Below, piece after piece: positions 63,555 to 64,000 of a stretch of DNA of 64,000 nt (position 1 is its first letter; each line of letters starts with the position of its first letter). The notes beneath the pieces are model-generated. The model saw nothing but the letters and a program-made list of their open reading frames with translations. It had not been told where the DNA came from and made no database searches. A program made the position numbers and the translations under genes. This DNA is from Pseudomonadota bacterium (lineage in GTDB: Bacteria; Desulfobacterota; Binatia; Binatales; Binataceae): assembly GCA_021323945.1 (NCBI GenBank), contig JAJPKA010000008.1, positions 32,831 through 96,830 on the forward strand, written 5' to 3'.

Positions 63555-64000
63555 TTAACGCATGATTTGCATAAGCCCGGCAGGGCTGCCGTACTTCACC
63601 CCATTGAAATACTCTTTGGGCGCGTTGAAATCCAAGTAAGGCTTTCGCTTCGCCGGATTTCCGAAGCCGGACCATACCGTCATATGAGTATTCTGAAGAT
63701 CCCAGGCCATTGACGCGACTCCATCCCACGTGCGTCCGAGGCCAGGCACATCACCGATATCGTTGAAGTAGGCGATTGACTTCCACAGCTTATGATTCGA
63801 ATCATACAGGTCTACCCAGTCTCCCTGCCAGAACTCCTTGTCGACATACATGATGCGGCTCGAGTAGCAGTACCCGGCAGCTTCGCTGGGAATACGATGT
63901 ACATCGTCGATAACCATCGGCCGCAATTCCCATTTACCCCACGAAGGCTTGGGAAAGCCTAGCGGCATATCATAGCCTTGCGGGAAGATTGCACCGTCCG
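63555..64000 (-). CDS. DUF1329 family protein (partial)
   Basis: C-terminal part of a DUF1329 protein; the frame runs off the window edge, so the N-terminus is missing. Conserved stretches are GYDMPLGFPKPSWGKWELRP, VHRIPSEAAGYCYSSRIMYV, DLYDSNHKLWKSIAYFNDIG and SMAWDLQNTHMTVWSGFGNP. DUF1329 proteins are periplasmic or outer-membrane proteins of proteobacteria, linked to lipid or hydrocarbon use in some reports. The internal ATG at 63968 is not the start. Confidence 0.9.
   Translation of the reverse strand, partial: DGAIFPQGYDMPLGFPKPSWGKWELRPMVIDDVHRIPSEAAGYCYSSRIMYVDKEFWQGDWVDLYDSNHKLWKSIAYFNDIGDVPGLGRTWDGVASMAWDLQNTHMTVWSGFGNPAKRKPYLDFNAPKEYFNGVKYGSPAGLMQIMR

Noticed and set aside
1..64000. 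tRNA, rRNA, CRISPR arrays, insertion sequences, prophage
   Set aside because: No cloverleaf-like sequence, regularly spaced repeats, transposase or integrase motifs, or phage structural genes were recognised.

Overview
The window comes from a Gram-negative bacterium with a fairly high G+C content. It has lipoprotein signal peptidase, a D15/BamA-type barrel, a BBP2-like porin and a DUF1329 protein. The mix of a proteobacterial-style nuo membrane arm, DUF2333, many metal-dependent amidohydrolases, cyclase-family proteins, P450, Rieske oxygenase and acyl-CoA catabolism suits an uncultured soil or sediment lineage, for example Binatota or another deltaproteobacterium-like group. No rRNA or single-copy phylogeny is available here, so that placement is a guess. 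No tRNA, rRNA, CRISPR array, insertion sequence or prophage was seen.

Layout. 1-6.5 kb: complex I membrane-arm operon nuoH-J-K-L-M-N (minus strand, nuoN cut by the window edge, no nuoI). 6.8-9 kb: rsmD, coaD and an Asp-box repeat protein. 9.2-9.5 kb: a gene-poor patch with a possible 26-residue hydrophobic peptide and a strong hairpin. 9.8-17 kb: ileS-lspA, a decayed VOC fragment, an unknown ORF, rpsU, an MFS carrier and a mug-type uracil-DNA glycosylase. 17-21.5 kb: a gene-poor stretch with a host-attachment/eRF1-like protein, then amt and a TrpF-like protein without the TrpF catalytic residues. 21.5-30.3 kb: a cupin pseudogene, an Fpg/Nei glycosylase, SDR, epoxide hydrolase-like protein, a ferritin-like protein, P450, xseA and xseB. 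30.5-38.2 kb: a DUF2318/DUF2333 pair, an MFS carrier, DUF2934, a porin and a two-domain SagB-type dehydrogenase.

38.3-46.4 kb, all on the plus strand, looks like a catabolic cluster for an aromatic or cyclic substrate: two tandem cyclase-family hydrolases, an amidohydrolase, a CinA/PncC deamidase, a LigB-like extradiol dioxygenase homologue, an SDR, a Rieske oxygenase alpha subunit and an enoyl-CoA hydratase. 46.4-52.3 kb is the most unusual part. It has a membrane methyltransferase-like protein, a CBM48-esterase, a GlgE-like GH13 enzyme, two paralogous proteins of unknown family and an amidohydrolase whose N-terminus looks like a starch-binding CBM25/53 module. I read this as a candidate undescribed alpha-glucan-linked locus.

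52.4-64 kb: DUF2141 protein, D15 barrel, ThDP enzyme, MORN-like repeat protein, an aberrant SDR, a second amidohydrolase paralogous to the one at 40 kb, then acyl-CoA dehydrogenase, quinone reductase-like MDR and a MaoC-like double hot-dog protein. A bidirectional terminator and a partial DUF1329 gene close the window.
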